Shown: positions 9,929-19,083, counted from the first letter of the stretch. The stretch is DNA of 57,569 bases from Prevotella sp. (GCA_017483185.1 JAFULM010000051.1:1-57569); one strand, 5' to 3'. Made by a program: numbers and translations. The notes: generated by a model not told the origin, from the sequence alone.

Positions 9929-10037
9929 TATCCCTGACCCCGATTTCATCCGACATGTCACTCCAAATGTCGGGTGAACCTTATATTAACCTAACAAAAC
10001 ACCATTCTTTTTTTGTTAAATAGCGTTAACCACATTG

Positions 10038-10067
10038 TTGCCCTTTCTACAAAAATATTTACCTTTG
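10038..10067 (+). promoter_or_regulatory. Promoter of the efflux operon
   Basis: TTG at 10038-10040, a 19-base gap and TACCTTTG at 10060-10067 match the Bacteroidetes promoter well. Transcription should start near 10074, leaving a leader of about 137 nt before the first gene. Confidence 0.65.
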
Positions 10068-10126
10068 CAGTCGTTTTCGGGCTTTCATAACAATGAGCAC
10101 GGATAAGGATTCCGTCGATCGTATAA

Positions 10127-10198
10127 TTTTTGATAGTTGCAAGTCAAATCAGTTCGCGTGGATTCACACTGATTTAAAATTGAGACAACTATCAAAAA
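10127..10198 (+). promoter_or_regulatory. Nested hairpin in the efflux operon leader
   Basis: A perfect 13-bp outer stem, TTTTTGATAGTTG (10127-10139) with CAACTATCAAAAA (10186-10198), encloses an 8-bp inner stem, AAATCAGT (10146-10153) with ACTGATTT (10168-10175). The structure ends 12 bases before the TolC-like start codon, where it could control ribosome access. A short frame from ATG 10093 runs through it and overlaps the start of the next gene. Function is inferred. Confidence 0.55.
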
Positions 10199-10210
10199 TA
10201 AAAAAAATCA

Positions 10211-11536
10211 ATGACACGAAAAACTATTTTTCCGGCATTGCTTCTCGCAATGTTCATGGGCGATATGGGCTCTTTGGTTCATGCAGCACAACCCATCATT
10301 CTGTCTGTGGACAGTCTTTTTCGTCTAATTGACGACCGTAGTCGCACAATCAGACTAAAAGCACTGTGCGTAGATGAAGCCGTGAGCGGAGAGAGTGTGG
10401 CACGCAGTTCTCTCTTGCCCCACATCGACGCTACCCTCTCGGTGGGTTATCTCGGCGACGGCTATCTCACGGATCGTGATTTCGGTAATGGCATGATGGT
10501 CCATAATCCACACTCAAAAAATGACTTCGCGCTGGAAGCCATGCAGGTGATATACAGCGGAGGTGAGCTTTCGGGCAGCATACGCATGGCCAAACTCAAT
10601 GCCGACATGGCGCGGCTCAACCTGGAGGAAAGCCGCCAGCAGGTGAAATTTTTACTGCTGGGCTGGCTGATTGACCTTCAATACATCCACAACCGCATAC
10701 GTGTGCTCGACGAGAACATCGGGTTGGCACGCAGCGTGTTGGACAACGTGCGTGCGAGATACGACGAGGGGGTGGCCCTGAAGAGCGACATCACTCGATA
10801 TGAACTTCAGCTCGAAGCATTGAAGCTCCAGCGGGAGAAGGCCGGCGAGACCATGCGCACCACAAACTACCGGCTGGCCAACGCCCTCGGCTTCCCGACT
10901 GGTGACACCGAGTTCATTCCCGTCATGCCACTGATGGACGGCACAAAGGAGATTGAGCCGGAGAACAGCTGGCAGGAACAGGCACATTCGTCAAGCATCA
11001 TGCTTCAAAAGGCCGGATTGGGCATATCCATGAGCGAGACGAGCAGAAAGATTGCCACAGCTGCTCTCCGGCCGAAGCTATCTCTTTTCGCCTACGGTCA
11101 ATTTAACTCCCCGATTGTAACAGAAGTTCCGATTATCAACAAGAACATAATGTTCTGGGGATTCGGGGCGAGCCTGAGCTTCAACATCTCATCATTATAT
11201 ACGGCCAACCATCGCATCCGTCAGGCACGCATAGCCGAAATGGAAAGCCGGGAAGCCTACAACCTCGGAGTCGAGAATGTAGAGGACAACGTACAGGCTG
11301 CATACGAAGGCTACCGGACGGCTGTCACCGAACTGCGTACACAGGAAAAGAGTCTCGAACTGGCCCGTCAGAACTATGACATCGTCAACGACCGTTTTGA
11401 GAACGGAATGGCGCTGGTCACCGATATGGTCGACGCCGCCAACATGCGACTCTCGTCGGAGACAGGTGTAGAAAACGCGCGCACGACGCTACTCTTCCAC
11501 TATTACAAGCTGAAATATGCAACGAACACTTTATAA
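10211..11536 (+). CDS. TolC-family outer membrane efflux protein
   Basis: The outer membrane channel of a tripartite exporter, spanning the outer membrane and periplasm. It has a signal peptide (about residues 1-28, ending HAAQP) and two repeated halves with the long helical and short strand segments of TolC proteins. Family-like stretches are the SLLPHIDATLSVGY segment, then ARYDEGVALKSDITRYEL and the equivalent DRFENGMALVTDMVDAANMR near the C terminus. At 441 residues it is of normal length. The membrane-fusion protein and the inner membrane transporter follow on the same strand, so the three probably form one pump. An imperfect hairpin (11546-11562 with 11591-11607) lies in the gap to the next gene and may lower downstream expression. 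Confidence 0.9.
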   Translation: MTRKTIFPALLLAMFMGDMGSLVHAAQPIILSVDSLFRLIDDRSRTIRLKALCVDEAVSGESVARSSLLPHIDATLSVGYLGDGYLTDRDFGNGMMVHNPHSKNDFALEAMQVIYSGGELSGSIRMAKLNADMARLNLEESRQQVKFLLLGWLIDLQYIHNRIRVLDENIGLARSVLDNVRARYDEGVALKSDITRYELQLEALKLQREKAGETMRTTNYRLANALGFPTGDTEFIPVMPLMDGTKEIEPENSWQEQAHSSSIMLQKAGLGISMSETSRKIATAALRPKLSLFAYGQFNSPIVTEVPIINKNIMFWGFGASLSFNISSLYTANHRIRQARIAEMESREAYNLGVENVEDNVQAAYEGYRTAVTELRTQEKSLELARQNYDIVNDRFENGMALVTDMVDAANMRLSSETGVENARTTLLFHYYKLKYATNTL

Positions 11537-11639
11537 AATGGGATAAACGCAAAAACACAAAGAATAAATTGCAATGGAACAGTAAAAAAACTTCGTGCCT
11601 TTGCGTTCAAACAGACATAAAACATCAACATCATAGACA

Positions 11640-12689
11640 ATGAATATCAACAACATCATGAACAGAAAAACAAAAGTACGCATATACAACATCGTTGTAA
11701 TCGCCCTGCTGATTGCGGGCATTGTATTTGTGATTTCAAAATTCACCCACCTCGGTAACGTTGAGTTCACCGACAACGCTTACGTCCACCAGCACATCAC
11801 GCCCATCAACAGCCGCGTGGCTGGATTTATCAAGGAGATACGCTTCGACGAATATACCCCGGTACACAAGGGCGACACGCTCGTCATCATTGAGGACACG
11901 GAGTTTCGCCTCCACGTCGCACAGGCTGAGGCCGCTCTCGGCAACGCCCTCGCCGGACATAAGGCTTCGGCGACGTCGGTTCAGACAGTCGAGAGCAACA
12001 TCGGGGTGAACGATGCTGCAATTGCAGAATGTCGCGTACAGTTAGAGAACGCACGCCGTGAGGACGAGCGCTACAGCCGCCTGTTGGAACGCAAGTCAGT
12101 CACACGCCAGCAGTACGACAACGTCCATACGGCATACCTGGCAGCAAAGGCACGCTACGACCAGCTGACACGTTCGCGCCAATCGACATCGCTCGTCAAG
12201 AACGAACAGAGCCATCGCCTCGAACAGAACGACGCCGGCGTGAAAGTAGCGCAGGCGGCACTCGACCTGGCACGCCTGAATCTGTCATACACCGTGATTG
12301 TCGCTCCGTGTGACGGTGTGTTGGGCCGCAAGGACATCAATGTCGGTCAGCTCGTACAGCCGGGCCAGACACTGGTGGACATCGTCGACTCCGGCGACAA
12401 GTGGATTGTGGCAAACTTCCGTGAAACGCAACTTCACAACATTGCCGAGGGCGGCAAGGTATACATGACGGTCGACGCACTGCCCGGATGCCGGCTGACA
12501 GGAACCGTAGTCTCGATTTCAGATGCGACCGGCTCGGCCGTATCAATGATTCCGACTGACAACGCGACGGGCAATTTCGTCAAGGTCGAACAGCGCATAC
12601 CGGTGCGCATAACCATCGACGACCGCAAGTCTGAGGATTACGCCCGCCTTAGGGCCGGTATGAGCGTTGAATGTGAAGTAAGATACTGA
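11640..12689 (+). CDS. EmrA/HlyD-type membrane fusion protein
   Basis: The periplasmic adaptor linking the inner membrane transporter to the TolC-like channel. One N-terminal membrane anchor is visible (about residues 17-35, IYNIVVIALLIAGIVFVIS). The biotinyl-lipoyl-like fold follows, split around VEFTDNAYVHQHITPINSRV and VIVAPCDGVLGRKDINVGQ. Between the halves lies a helical hairpin (about residues 80-200). The TDNAYV and GVLGRK-NVGQ-V-PGQ-L blocks are typical of EmrA. A second ATG at 11658 (MNRKTK) is a possible start. The transporter gene begins 6 bases after the stop. Confidence 0.92.
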   Translation: MNINNIMNRKTKVRIYNIVVIALLIAGIVFVISKFTHLGNVEFTDNAYVHQHITPINSRVAGFIKEIRFDEYTPVHKGDTLVIIEDTEFRLHVAQAEAALGNALAGHKASATSVQTVESNIGVNDAAIAECRVQLENARREDERYSRLLERKSVTRQQYDNVHTAYLAAKARYDQLTRSRQSTSLVKNEQSHRLEQNDAGVKVAQAALDLARLNLSYTVIVAPCDGVLGRKDINVGQLVQPGQTLVDIVDSGDKWIVANFRETQLHNIAEGGKVYMTVDALPGCRLTGTVVSISDATGSAVSMIPTDNATGNFVKVEQRIPVRITIDDRKSEDYARLRAGMSVECEVRY

Positions 12690-12695
12690 TGCGGC

Positions 12696-14276
12696 ATGGC
12701 AGAAAATAACAAAGAATGGCATGGCGTATTCGCCATGCCGATGTTCAAGGACTGGGTTCCGGAATGTATTCGCCCGTGGCTGTATGTCTATTTGGCATTC
12801 ACGTTCCAGCTATCTGGCGGCGTCTATATCGGAGCGCTGAACGAGATGATGGGCTCTATGTCTCTGATGCGCGAGGATCTGCTGATGTGCCTCTATGCCG
12901 GACTTTGCGGTCTGGCATTCACATTCCCCATCCTCTTCCGGACGAAATTCCGGTTTACCAACCGGACGCTACACCTCACGTCGACACTTGGCATTGCGCT
13001 ATGTAATCTGCTCGGGATGTACGTCACCAATCTTCCTCTACTGTGGCTGATATGTTTCATCGCCGGCTGTCTGAAGATACAGGGCACGTTCGAGTGCATG
13101 TCGAACATACAATTGTGGATGACACCAAAACGTGACTTTCGTGTGTTCTTCCCGCTGCTGCACCTATGGATCATGCTTTCAATAGCGGTTTCCGACCTGC
13201 TCGCGGCATATTTCTGCCATGTGGCGACATTCCAGTATATGGCATGGCTGATGACGGGCGTCATGCTCTTCAACGCCCTGTGGCTGTTCGTCTGTACACG
13301 CCATTTTCGTTTCATGCGCCCACTGCCGTTCTATTCGATAGACTGGCTGGGCGCCATCCTATGGGTCCTTTCTGTCATGCAGGTTGTCTATATCTTCTGC
13401 TACGGTGAGTTCTACAACTGGTGGGAAAGCGACGTGATATGTATGCTCTCCGTGACGGCTACGCTAACCCTGATTTTGGCCGTCATGCGTATGTTCCTCA
13501 TACGCCATCCGTACATAGAGCCGAAGATGTGGCGCAACCGAAGTTTACCTGGGCTATTCTTCCTCGCCTTGATAATCGAGGCCCTGCTCGCCACGGAACA
13601 TGTCCTCGAAGAGGTCTTCTATGAAAGCGGGATGGAATGGCACAGCCATACAACCGCCGTGCTCAATTATCCGGCAATGGTGGGCGTCATTCTCGCCTGT
13701 CTCTTCGCACTGCTTTGGTTGAAAGTTTGGCAGAAAGGGCGCGTCAGGCTTATCGCCATCGGAGTGGCCGTATTCATCGCCTACGTATTGTGTTTCTATT
13801 TCACGGTGTCAACGGAGATGACCATTCGCCAGCTCTATCTGCCGATGTTCCTGCGTGGCTTCGCCGCAACACTGCTCGGTATTGTACTGCTCTACACCAT
13901 CCAGTCTGTCATGAACTTCATGGTCTTCTTCCAGTCGCTGGCCATATTCCAGACACTCCACCTCCTCGTGGGCGGCGTAATCGGTGCGGCATGCTACGCC
14001 TTCGGTATCCGTTATCTCATGGCTGACAGCATTGCCCGCTATGGTGCTGCGATGGACAGCCTCCGTATGCCGGCCGGCACGGTCACCCGCCATATCGGCG
14101 AGCTGATGACCCAGTTTCAGGTAGCAAGTGTAAAACAGCTCTACGGCATCGTGGCCTACGTAGCCATCGCCCTACTCATCTCCATTCTCCTATACGACAG
14201 TCCGGCCAGACGCGACCGCCGTCAGTGGATGCCGTCATGGACGGCCGTCGGAAAGGTCCTGCGAAAGAGGATATGA
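12696..14276 (+). CDS. MFS transporter, EmrB/DHA2-like
   Basis: A major-facilitator inner membrane protein with about 14 hydrophobic segments over 526 residues, the size and arrangement of DHA2 drug:proton antiporters. Bacteroidetes members diverge strongly from E. coli EmrB, and classic signature motifs are weak here. The assignment therefore rests on topology, length and position directly after an EmrA-like gene. The substrate is unknown; drugs, bile salts or fatty acids are possible. The stop codon is one base from the converging stop of the ZIP gene, with no terminator between them. Confidence 0.8.
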   Translation: MAENNKEWHGVFAMPMFKDWVPECIRPWLYVYLAFTFQLSGGVYIGALNEMMGSMSLMREDLLMCLYAGLCGLAFTFPILFRTKFRFTNRTLHLTSTLGIALCNLLGMYVTNLPLLWLICFIAGCLKIQGTFECMSNIQLWMTPKRDFRVFFPLLHLWIMLSIAVSDLLAAYFCHVATFQYMAWLMTGVMLFNALWLFVCTRHFRFMRPLPFYSIDWLGAILWVLSVMQVVYIFCYGEFYNWWESDVICMLSVTATLTLILAVMRMFLIRHPYIEPKMWRNRSLPGLFFLALIIEALLATEHVLEEVFYESGMEWHSHTTAVLNYPAMVGVILACLFALLWLKVWQKGRVRLIAIGVAVFIAYVLCFYFTVSTEMTIRQLYLPMFLRGFAATLLGIVLLYTIQSVMNFMVFFQSLAIFQTLHLLVGGVIGAACYAFGIRYLMADSIARYGAAMDSLRMPAGTVTRHIGELMTQFQVASVKQLYGIVAYVAIALLISILLYDSPARRDRRQWMPSWTAVGKVLRKRI

Positions 14277-14277
14277 A

Positions 14278-15063
14278 TCATCCCAACACGACATCGAGCA
14301 CCATCATCAGCGTGAAGCCGACGGCAAAACCGATCGTGTTCAGATTGGAATGAGGCTCTCCGCTGGCCTCAGGAATGAGCTCTTCAACCACGACATATAT
14401 CATGGAACCGGCTGCAAAAGCCAACATATAGGGCATAACAGGGGTCAGCAACGCGGTCAACATTATAACAGCAATACCTCCGAGAGGCTCCACCGCACCA
14501 CTCAGGCTGCCTATCAGGAAGGACCGCAGACGACTATTGCCCTCAGCCCGCATGGGCATCGAGATGATTGCACCTTCCGGTATGTTCTGTATGGCAATGC
14601 CAGCACACATGGTCAAGGCTCCTGCCGCACTTATTTCCGCATCACCCGACATCGCGCCGGCCAGCACAACGCCGACAGCCATGCCCTCCGGTAGATTGTG
14701 GATTGTCACAGCCAGTGACAGCATCGCAGTGCGGGAAAAGTGCGACGGAAGTCCTTCCGGTGTAGTCGTACCCAAATGAAGATGCGGGGTGAGATTGTCG
14801 ACTAATAGCAAAAAGCCTATACCGGCCAAAAATCCGATGGCAGCCGGAGCTACCCGCGCCAATCCTTCCGCTCCGGGGATGAAATCGAGGCTCGGCAGGA
14901 GCAACGACCACACAGAGGCGGCTACCATTACGCCCGATGCAAAACCGAGCAAAGTCTTCCGCACTTGCAGCGACATGTCGTGCTTCATGAAAAACACCAG
15001 CGCGGAACCGAACACTGTTCCGAGAAACGGAATGAGCAATCCTAAAATGATGTCGTATGTCAT
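14278..15063 (-). CDS. ZIP family metal transporter
   Basis: An inner membrane carrier that probably imports zinc or other divalent metals. About eight hydrophobic segments fit in 261 residues. The metal-site motifs of ZIP proteins are intact: HNLPEG (122-127) in one helix and IQNIPEG (158-164) in the next. A histidine-containing loop, LTPHLHLG (91-98), precedes them. It resembles the GufA/ZupT branch. Its ATG overlaps the stop of the upstream protease gene by 4 bases (ATGA), so the two are translationally coupled. Confidence 0.92.
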   Translation of the reverse strand: MTYDIILGLLIPFLGTVFGSALVFFMKHDMSLQVRKTLLGFASGVMVAASVWSLLLPSLDFIPGAEGLARVAPAAIGFLAGIGFLLLVDNLTPHLHLGTTTPEGLPSHFSRTAMLSLAVTIHNLPEGMAVGVVLAGAMSGDAEISAAGALTMCAGIAIQNIPEGAIISMPMRAEGNSRLRSFLIGSLSGAVEPLGGIAVIMLTALLTPVMPYMLAFAAGSMIYVVVEELIPEASGEPHSNLNTIGFAVGFTLMMVLDVVLG

Positions 15064-16412
15064 ATTCTATTCAATTTTTTCACCTTTGTTCCTTTCGTAA
15101 CCCCCTGCCCTAACTCCCGGAGTGTTTTGGGAACCACAAGTTTGCGGAGATTACGGGCGTATGCGAACGCCCCGTTGCCGACAAACGTCACTCCATGCGG
15201 CAGCGTCACCTCGGTCAGACTGTTACACGAGTTGAAGGCGTTTGCACCGATGGTGCGCAACGAGCGCGGCAGCTTGACTTCGATGAGATTGAAGCATCCC
15301 GAAAAAGCTCTTTGACCAATGTGACTGACAAGCGTATGGATGCGTATCTCGTTGAGATGGGAACAACCGGCAAAGGCGTAGTTACCGATTTCCGGCAGCG
15401 TTATAGGCAAGGATATATATGTCAGACGCTCACTTCCACAAAACGCAGAGTCAGGCAATGTCAATATAACACTCTCACTCAAATCGATGATGGCAAGATT
15501 TCCACGACGTGACGACTTGTCGCCACCACCTCCACCAGCCAACCGACGCAACAGGGCGATATCCTCGCGTCCGATACTTCCAGTCACCTTGATGCTCTGC
15601 ATCGTAAGCCAATCATCCTCAGTAATATAGGAAGCCAGACGCCCGGGGCGCTCGACATCCACACGTTTGGTCTTGGGACGAACGGTCTCTGGTGTCACTC
15701 CGGTCACCATCCGCTGGTGAGCGCGAAAGCCGTAGAGAGTATCGGGATGGTAATATCCGTTGCGACGGCCTCCCCACCCCCAGTTGACATGCACAAGCGA
15801 ATCACGACAACCGTCAATGATAAACACGTGGGCATTGTAGGCGCTTTTTTCTCCACGTATGATTACGGGGCGACCGGACCTCAACTCATTGTATATAAGT
15901 GTCTTCCACGCTCTGCTTCCGGATTCGCCAGAATAGAAGTCACGGTCGGAGATGTGCATATAACGGTTATATCCGAAATGGCTTTTCAACCCCGTAACCA
16001 CGCTGTTCAGTTTTGTCGAACTTGCACTCAGCCGATAGTTTGTCTCCGCCGCCGTACCGCAATCGCGTATCAACCGTGCCACGGCATCCTGAACGGCGAT
16101 ATCAAGGGTATCCGTCACGCGGTCGGACATCAGATGCCACTGATAGCGGTGACCGAGACGAACGCTTTGTGACGGCCGACCATAACGACGTATGACTTGC
16201 GACATGACCAACGGTCCACACCCGGCATAAAGATGCTTCTCCACAGAGTCTATCATGACCGTTGGACACATCCGATTGTAAGGATACTCCTGCCCCCACT
16301 CCGTGGTAAGAAGTGGAGCGACCTCCTGCGGAAAGACGTAACCCTGACCTTGGGCTGCAACCGTAGCAAGGAATGTCATGAATGTGACCAATGTTACAAA
16401 TATCTTTTTCAT
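15060..16412 (-). CDS. C10 cysteine protease with LRR_5 repeats
   Basis: A secreted papain-fold protease of peptidase family C10 (streptopain; interpain A and PrtT in oral Bacteroidales). A signal peptide ends near ATVAAQG. The catalytic cysteine is in HLYAGCGPLVMSQV (Cys65 from this start). The histidine is in AYNAHVFIIDG (His195), followed by the diagnostic VNWGWGGRRNGYY. From about residue 320, BspA-like leucine-rich repeats follow, such as IGNYAFAGCSHLNEIRI and IGANAFNSCNSLTEVTL, which may bind host or bacterial surfaces. The pro-domain is very short or absent. The start is ATG 16412 (MKKIF), giving a clean signal peptide; an upstream ATG at 16430 is less likely. No type IX C-terminal domain is seen. 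Confidence 0.88.
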   Translation of the reverse strand: MKKIFVTLVTFMTFLATVAAQGQGYVFPQEVAPLLTTEWGQEYPYNRMCPTVMIDSVEKHLYAGCGPLVMSQVIRRYGRPSQSVRLGHRYQWHLMSDRVTDTLDIAVQDAVARLIRDCGTAAETNYRLSASSTKLNSVVTGLKSHFGYNRYMHISDRDFYSGESGSRAWKTLIYNELRSGRPVIIRGEKSAYNAHVFIIDGCRDSLVHVNWGWGGRRNGYYHPDTLYGFRAHQRMVTGVTPETVRPKTKRVDVERPGRLASYITEDDWLTMQSIKVTGSIGREDIALLRRLAGGGGGDKSSRRGNLAIIDLSESVILTLPDSAFCGSERLTYISLPITLPEIGNYAFAGCSHLNEIRIHTLVSHIGQRAFSGCFNLIEVKLPRSLRTIGANAFNSCNSLTEVTLPHGVTFVGNGAFAYARNLRKLVVPKTLRELGQGVTKGTKVKKLNRI

Positions 16413-16441
16413 GCTCGTGTCGATGTCCATTCGTATTTATG

Positions 16442-16449
16442 CAAAAGTA
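16442..16449 (-). promoter_or_regulatory. -7 promoter element for protease-ZIP operon
   Basis: TACTTTTG on the minus strand (TAnnTTTG), about 30 bases before the chosen protease start codon. No good -33 partner was found. Confidence 0.5.
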
Positions 16450-16530
16450 CTGATAAAATATGAATTCCGGTGACTTCAACATCATTGATTATACTATTTT
16501 AAGTTACTTTTCATGTCATGATAATATCAC

Positions 16531-16915
16531 GAATTTTAACACTTGAAAATCGCTTAAAAAAAGAGCGGCAGAGCCTTGGATTTAACATTTGAGCCTTATT
16601 TTTCAACAAAAAAATTCCAACGCTCGAGCAATAAGGGCCCCGTTAGTCTGCAATAAGCACGCCGTCAGGTGACAACGAGCATGCCGCTGCAAGACAACGA
16701 GCGCCCCGTTGCAGAGCCGTAAGGCCCTTATTGCTTGGAAAAATTTGCGAAATCATTGCACACTTTTACAAGATCTCGTCATAACGCACTGAGATACAGA
16801 GAGAAAAAGATGCACGCGAAATTTTAAAGAATTTGAGAGCAAGGGACCACGTGATGCAGAATTTATGTTAAAATCAAGGTCGTTTGTAAGATTTATTCCG
16901 AGTTTTTAACACTTA
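16531..16915 (+). repeat. Dispersed 22-bp-ladder element, copy 2
   Basis: 385 bp, opening with GAATTTTAACACTTGAAAA and closing with CCGAGTTTTTAACACTT, so both ends carry TTTTAACACTT in the same orientation. Full 22-bp core units lie at 16642-16663, 16664-16685, 16686-16707 and 16708-16729. The core is bounded by a perfect 13-bp inverted repeat, AGCAATAAGGGCC (16627-16639) and GGCCCTTATTGCT (16723-16735). The right flank shares GCACGCGAAATTTT (16812-16825) exactly with copy 3. It lies in the spacer between the protease promoter and the end of the helicase gene. Confidence 0.85.
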
Positions 16916-17061
16916 CTTTGCGCCTCACAGACATACTAACATGACGGATATACCTTCCCGAAAAATGCCAGACGGATGGAGTGTGATACCCTATCTACTA
17001 TTTGTGATGTGTGTCACTCGCCATCCGCATTTGGCATATAAGAGAGACGCTGACAGGCAGA

Positions 17062-19083
17062 CTAACCGTTGTGCAGACCACGTATGTACTGCCACAGACG
17101 GCGATAGAAACGATGGCGGGTTATCGTCGATGCGTCACCAAGAATTATAAGTTTCATTCGGGCACGTGTGATAGCCACGTTCATGCGGCGCAAATCGCGC
17201 AAAAAGCCGATGTCACCGTTTTCGTTGGCACGCACCATCGAGATGAGAATGATGTCCCGCTCCTGCCCCTGAAATCCGTCGACGGTGTTGACGGAGATAT
17301 AACGACGGAACGGTTTGAAGAATTCACGCTTCATGAGCAGACGACGCAGATATTGCACTTGTGCCCTGTATGGTGAAATAATGCCCACATCCAACCGCTC
17401 GTCCAATATGCGCTGTTTGCCGATGCGGGTGAAATATGCTTCAAGCGTGTCAAGCGTTATTTCGGCTTCGACCTTGTTTATGCGCCCGAAGCTCTCACCC
17501 ACAAACTCCTCAACATAGTCACGTGACGACTCTTCACCCATTGTCTCCGATTCGGCTGCAGCACCTAAGGATGTTCCGACAGGCCCTCCGACATTCTCGG
17601 ATGCAGCGTCGACAACACCGCCGACTTCTTCCGGTATCACCGGAGACTGACCGCTGGGACTGACCCACTCCATCGGAATGTCATAATCCAATATACCACG
17701 ATATCTGACCTCAGGCGCAGACTCTACCATTCCACCATAAAACCAGTCGCTGGAGAAGCGCATGATGTCCTCGTTCATACGATATTGCACTTTGAGCAGC
17801 GTCACGACTTCCGGCTTTTGCTCCACGATGCGTTCCATGAGCGTAGTGGCCAACCCGCCACGCATGGCCTCATAACTTTTCACTGTGGGCGGAAGTTGGC
17901 AATGGTCACCCGCCAGTATGACACGCGCCGCACGGCGTATGGCTATCCAGCAGGCGGCTTCGAGGGCCTGGGCCGCCTCATCAATGAAGAGCGTTCCGAA
18001 CTTCATGCCGTCCAACAGGCGACTGGCACTGCCCGTCAGCGTCGATGCGATGACACGGGCTTCACCAAACAACTCGTTGTTTATGCGCAACTCGATCTCC
18101 GTCGCACGGCTCTTCAGACTCTCCATCTTCTGATGCCAACGCTCGTCTCCGCGGCGACGATGAGCGCGCAAGTCACGTATGGCCTTGCGTATGCTCCACA
18201 ACTGCGGATAATCGGGATGGGCCTCGAAGCGTCGTTCGTAAGTGAAAGAAAGCATTTTGTCATTGACCTTGGTCGGATTACCGATGCGCAGGACGTTGAC
18301 ACCACGGTCGACAAGTTGCTCGCTAATCCAGTCGACGGCCATATTGCTTTGGGCACAAACCAGAACCTGACTCTCTCGGCGCAACGTTTCGTATATGGCT
18401 TCGACGAGAGTTGTCGTCTTTCCCGTACCGGGAGGGCCGTGAACGACAGCCACGTCTTTTGCCCGTAACACTTCGTTGACGGCTCGTTCCTGCGTGGGGT
18501 TCAAGTAAGGAAAACGCATCGGACTGAATGTGAGAGTATCTGCCTTCTGCGAAGAATAGAACAGGTCGCGCAGATAGGCCAGCCGCCCTTTAGCCCGCAT
18601 GGTACGGTCGAGGGCCTCAAACATCAACCGGTAGCTCGTTTCATCAAACGAGAGTTGCACCCCGACGTGCTCACGGCCTTGCAATTCTGACACACTGAAA
18701 CCATCCGGCAGGGTGACAACCATCCGATCGCCGTCAACATAGCTGACAGTGGATTTCAGTTTCGGATGCAACGGTGTGAATGTGGTGGGACGACGGTCCG
18801 CCGATGAAGTCTCTTCAAACGTGAAGAAACTTATCGGGCGGCCAAACTCAAAATTGTGCTCTATGTCCTCATCGCCTGTTCTAAATATTTCCACGACAAG
18901 TTGATTGAGCGAATTATAATAGCTACGTCCTATTCGAACTGGCCACCACGCATCACCACGCTTTACTCTGCGCATGATGCCGATGGCCTCCGTGTGACGT
19001 AGGAAATCCTCTTTGTCGGAGGCATACTCTATCTCAAGCAACTGACGTTGCCTCTGCAGTGCCTGTATGGGAGACGGTGTCAT
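17062..19083 (-). CDS. Superfamily 1 helicase, Upf1/IGHMBP2-like
   Basis: An ATP-driven DNA or RNA helicase of superfamily 1B. All core motifs are visible: Walker A GPPGTGKT (Lys222), LFIDEAAQALEA (motif II, DEAA), LAGDHCQLPPTV (motif III), VQYRMNEDIM (motif IV), NTVDGFQGQERDIILIS (motif V) and NVAITRARMKLI (motif VI). An N-terminal beta-barrel-like region covers residues 1-180. Between about 470 and 530 is a Gly/Ser/Glu-rich insert unlike the rest, probably a disordered loop. At 673 residues the length is normal for bacterial homologues. It starts 24 bases after the YhcH gene, so it appears to be the last gene of the glycosidase operon. Its substrate is unknown. Confidence 0.9.
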   Translation of the reverse strand: MTPSPIQALQRQRQLLEIEYASDKEDFLRHTEAIGIMRRVKRGDAWWPVRIGRSYYNSLNQLVVEIFRTGDEDIEHNFEFGRPISFFTFEETSSADRRPTTFTPLHPKLKSTVSYVDGDRMVVTLPDGFSVSELQGREHVGVQLSFDETSYRLMFEALDRTMRAKGRLAYLRDLFYSSQKADTLTFSPMRFPYLNPTQERAVNEVLRAKDVAVVHGPPGTGKTTTLVEAIYETLRRESQVLVCAQSNMAVDWISEQLVDRGVNVLRIGNPTKVNDKMLSFTYERRFEAHPDYPQLWSIRKAIRDLRAHRRRGDERWHQKMESLKSRATEIELRINNELFGEARVIASTLTGSASRLLDGMKFGTLFIDEAAQALEAACWIAIRRAARVILAGDHCQLPPTVKSYEAMRGGLATTLMERIVEQKPEVVTLLKVQYRMNEDIMRFSSDWFYGGMVESAPEVRYRGILDYDIPMEWVSPSGQSPVIPEEVGGVVDAASENVGGPVGTSLGAAAESETMGEESSRDYVEEFVGESFGRINKVEAEITLDTLEAYFTRIGKQRILDERLDVGIISPYRAQVQYLRRLLMKREFFKPFRRYISVNTVDGFQGQERDIILISMVRANENGDIGFLRDLRRMNVAITRARMKLIILGDASTITRHRFYRRLWQYIRGLHNG

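Noticed and set aside
10093-10332. 79-codon frame before the TolC-like gene
   Set aside because: Not listed as a protein gene: it lacks a family pattern and overlaps the real gene. Its possible role as a leader frame is kept as a finding.
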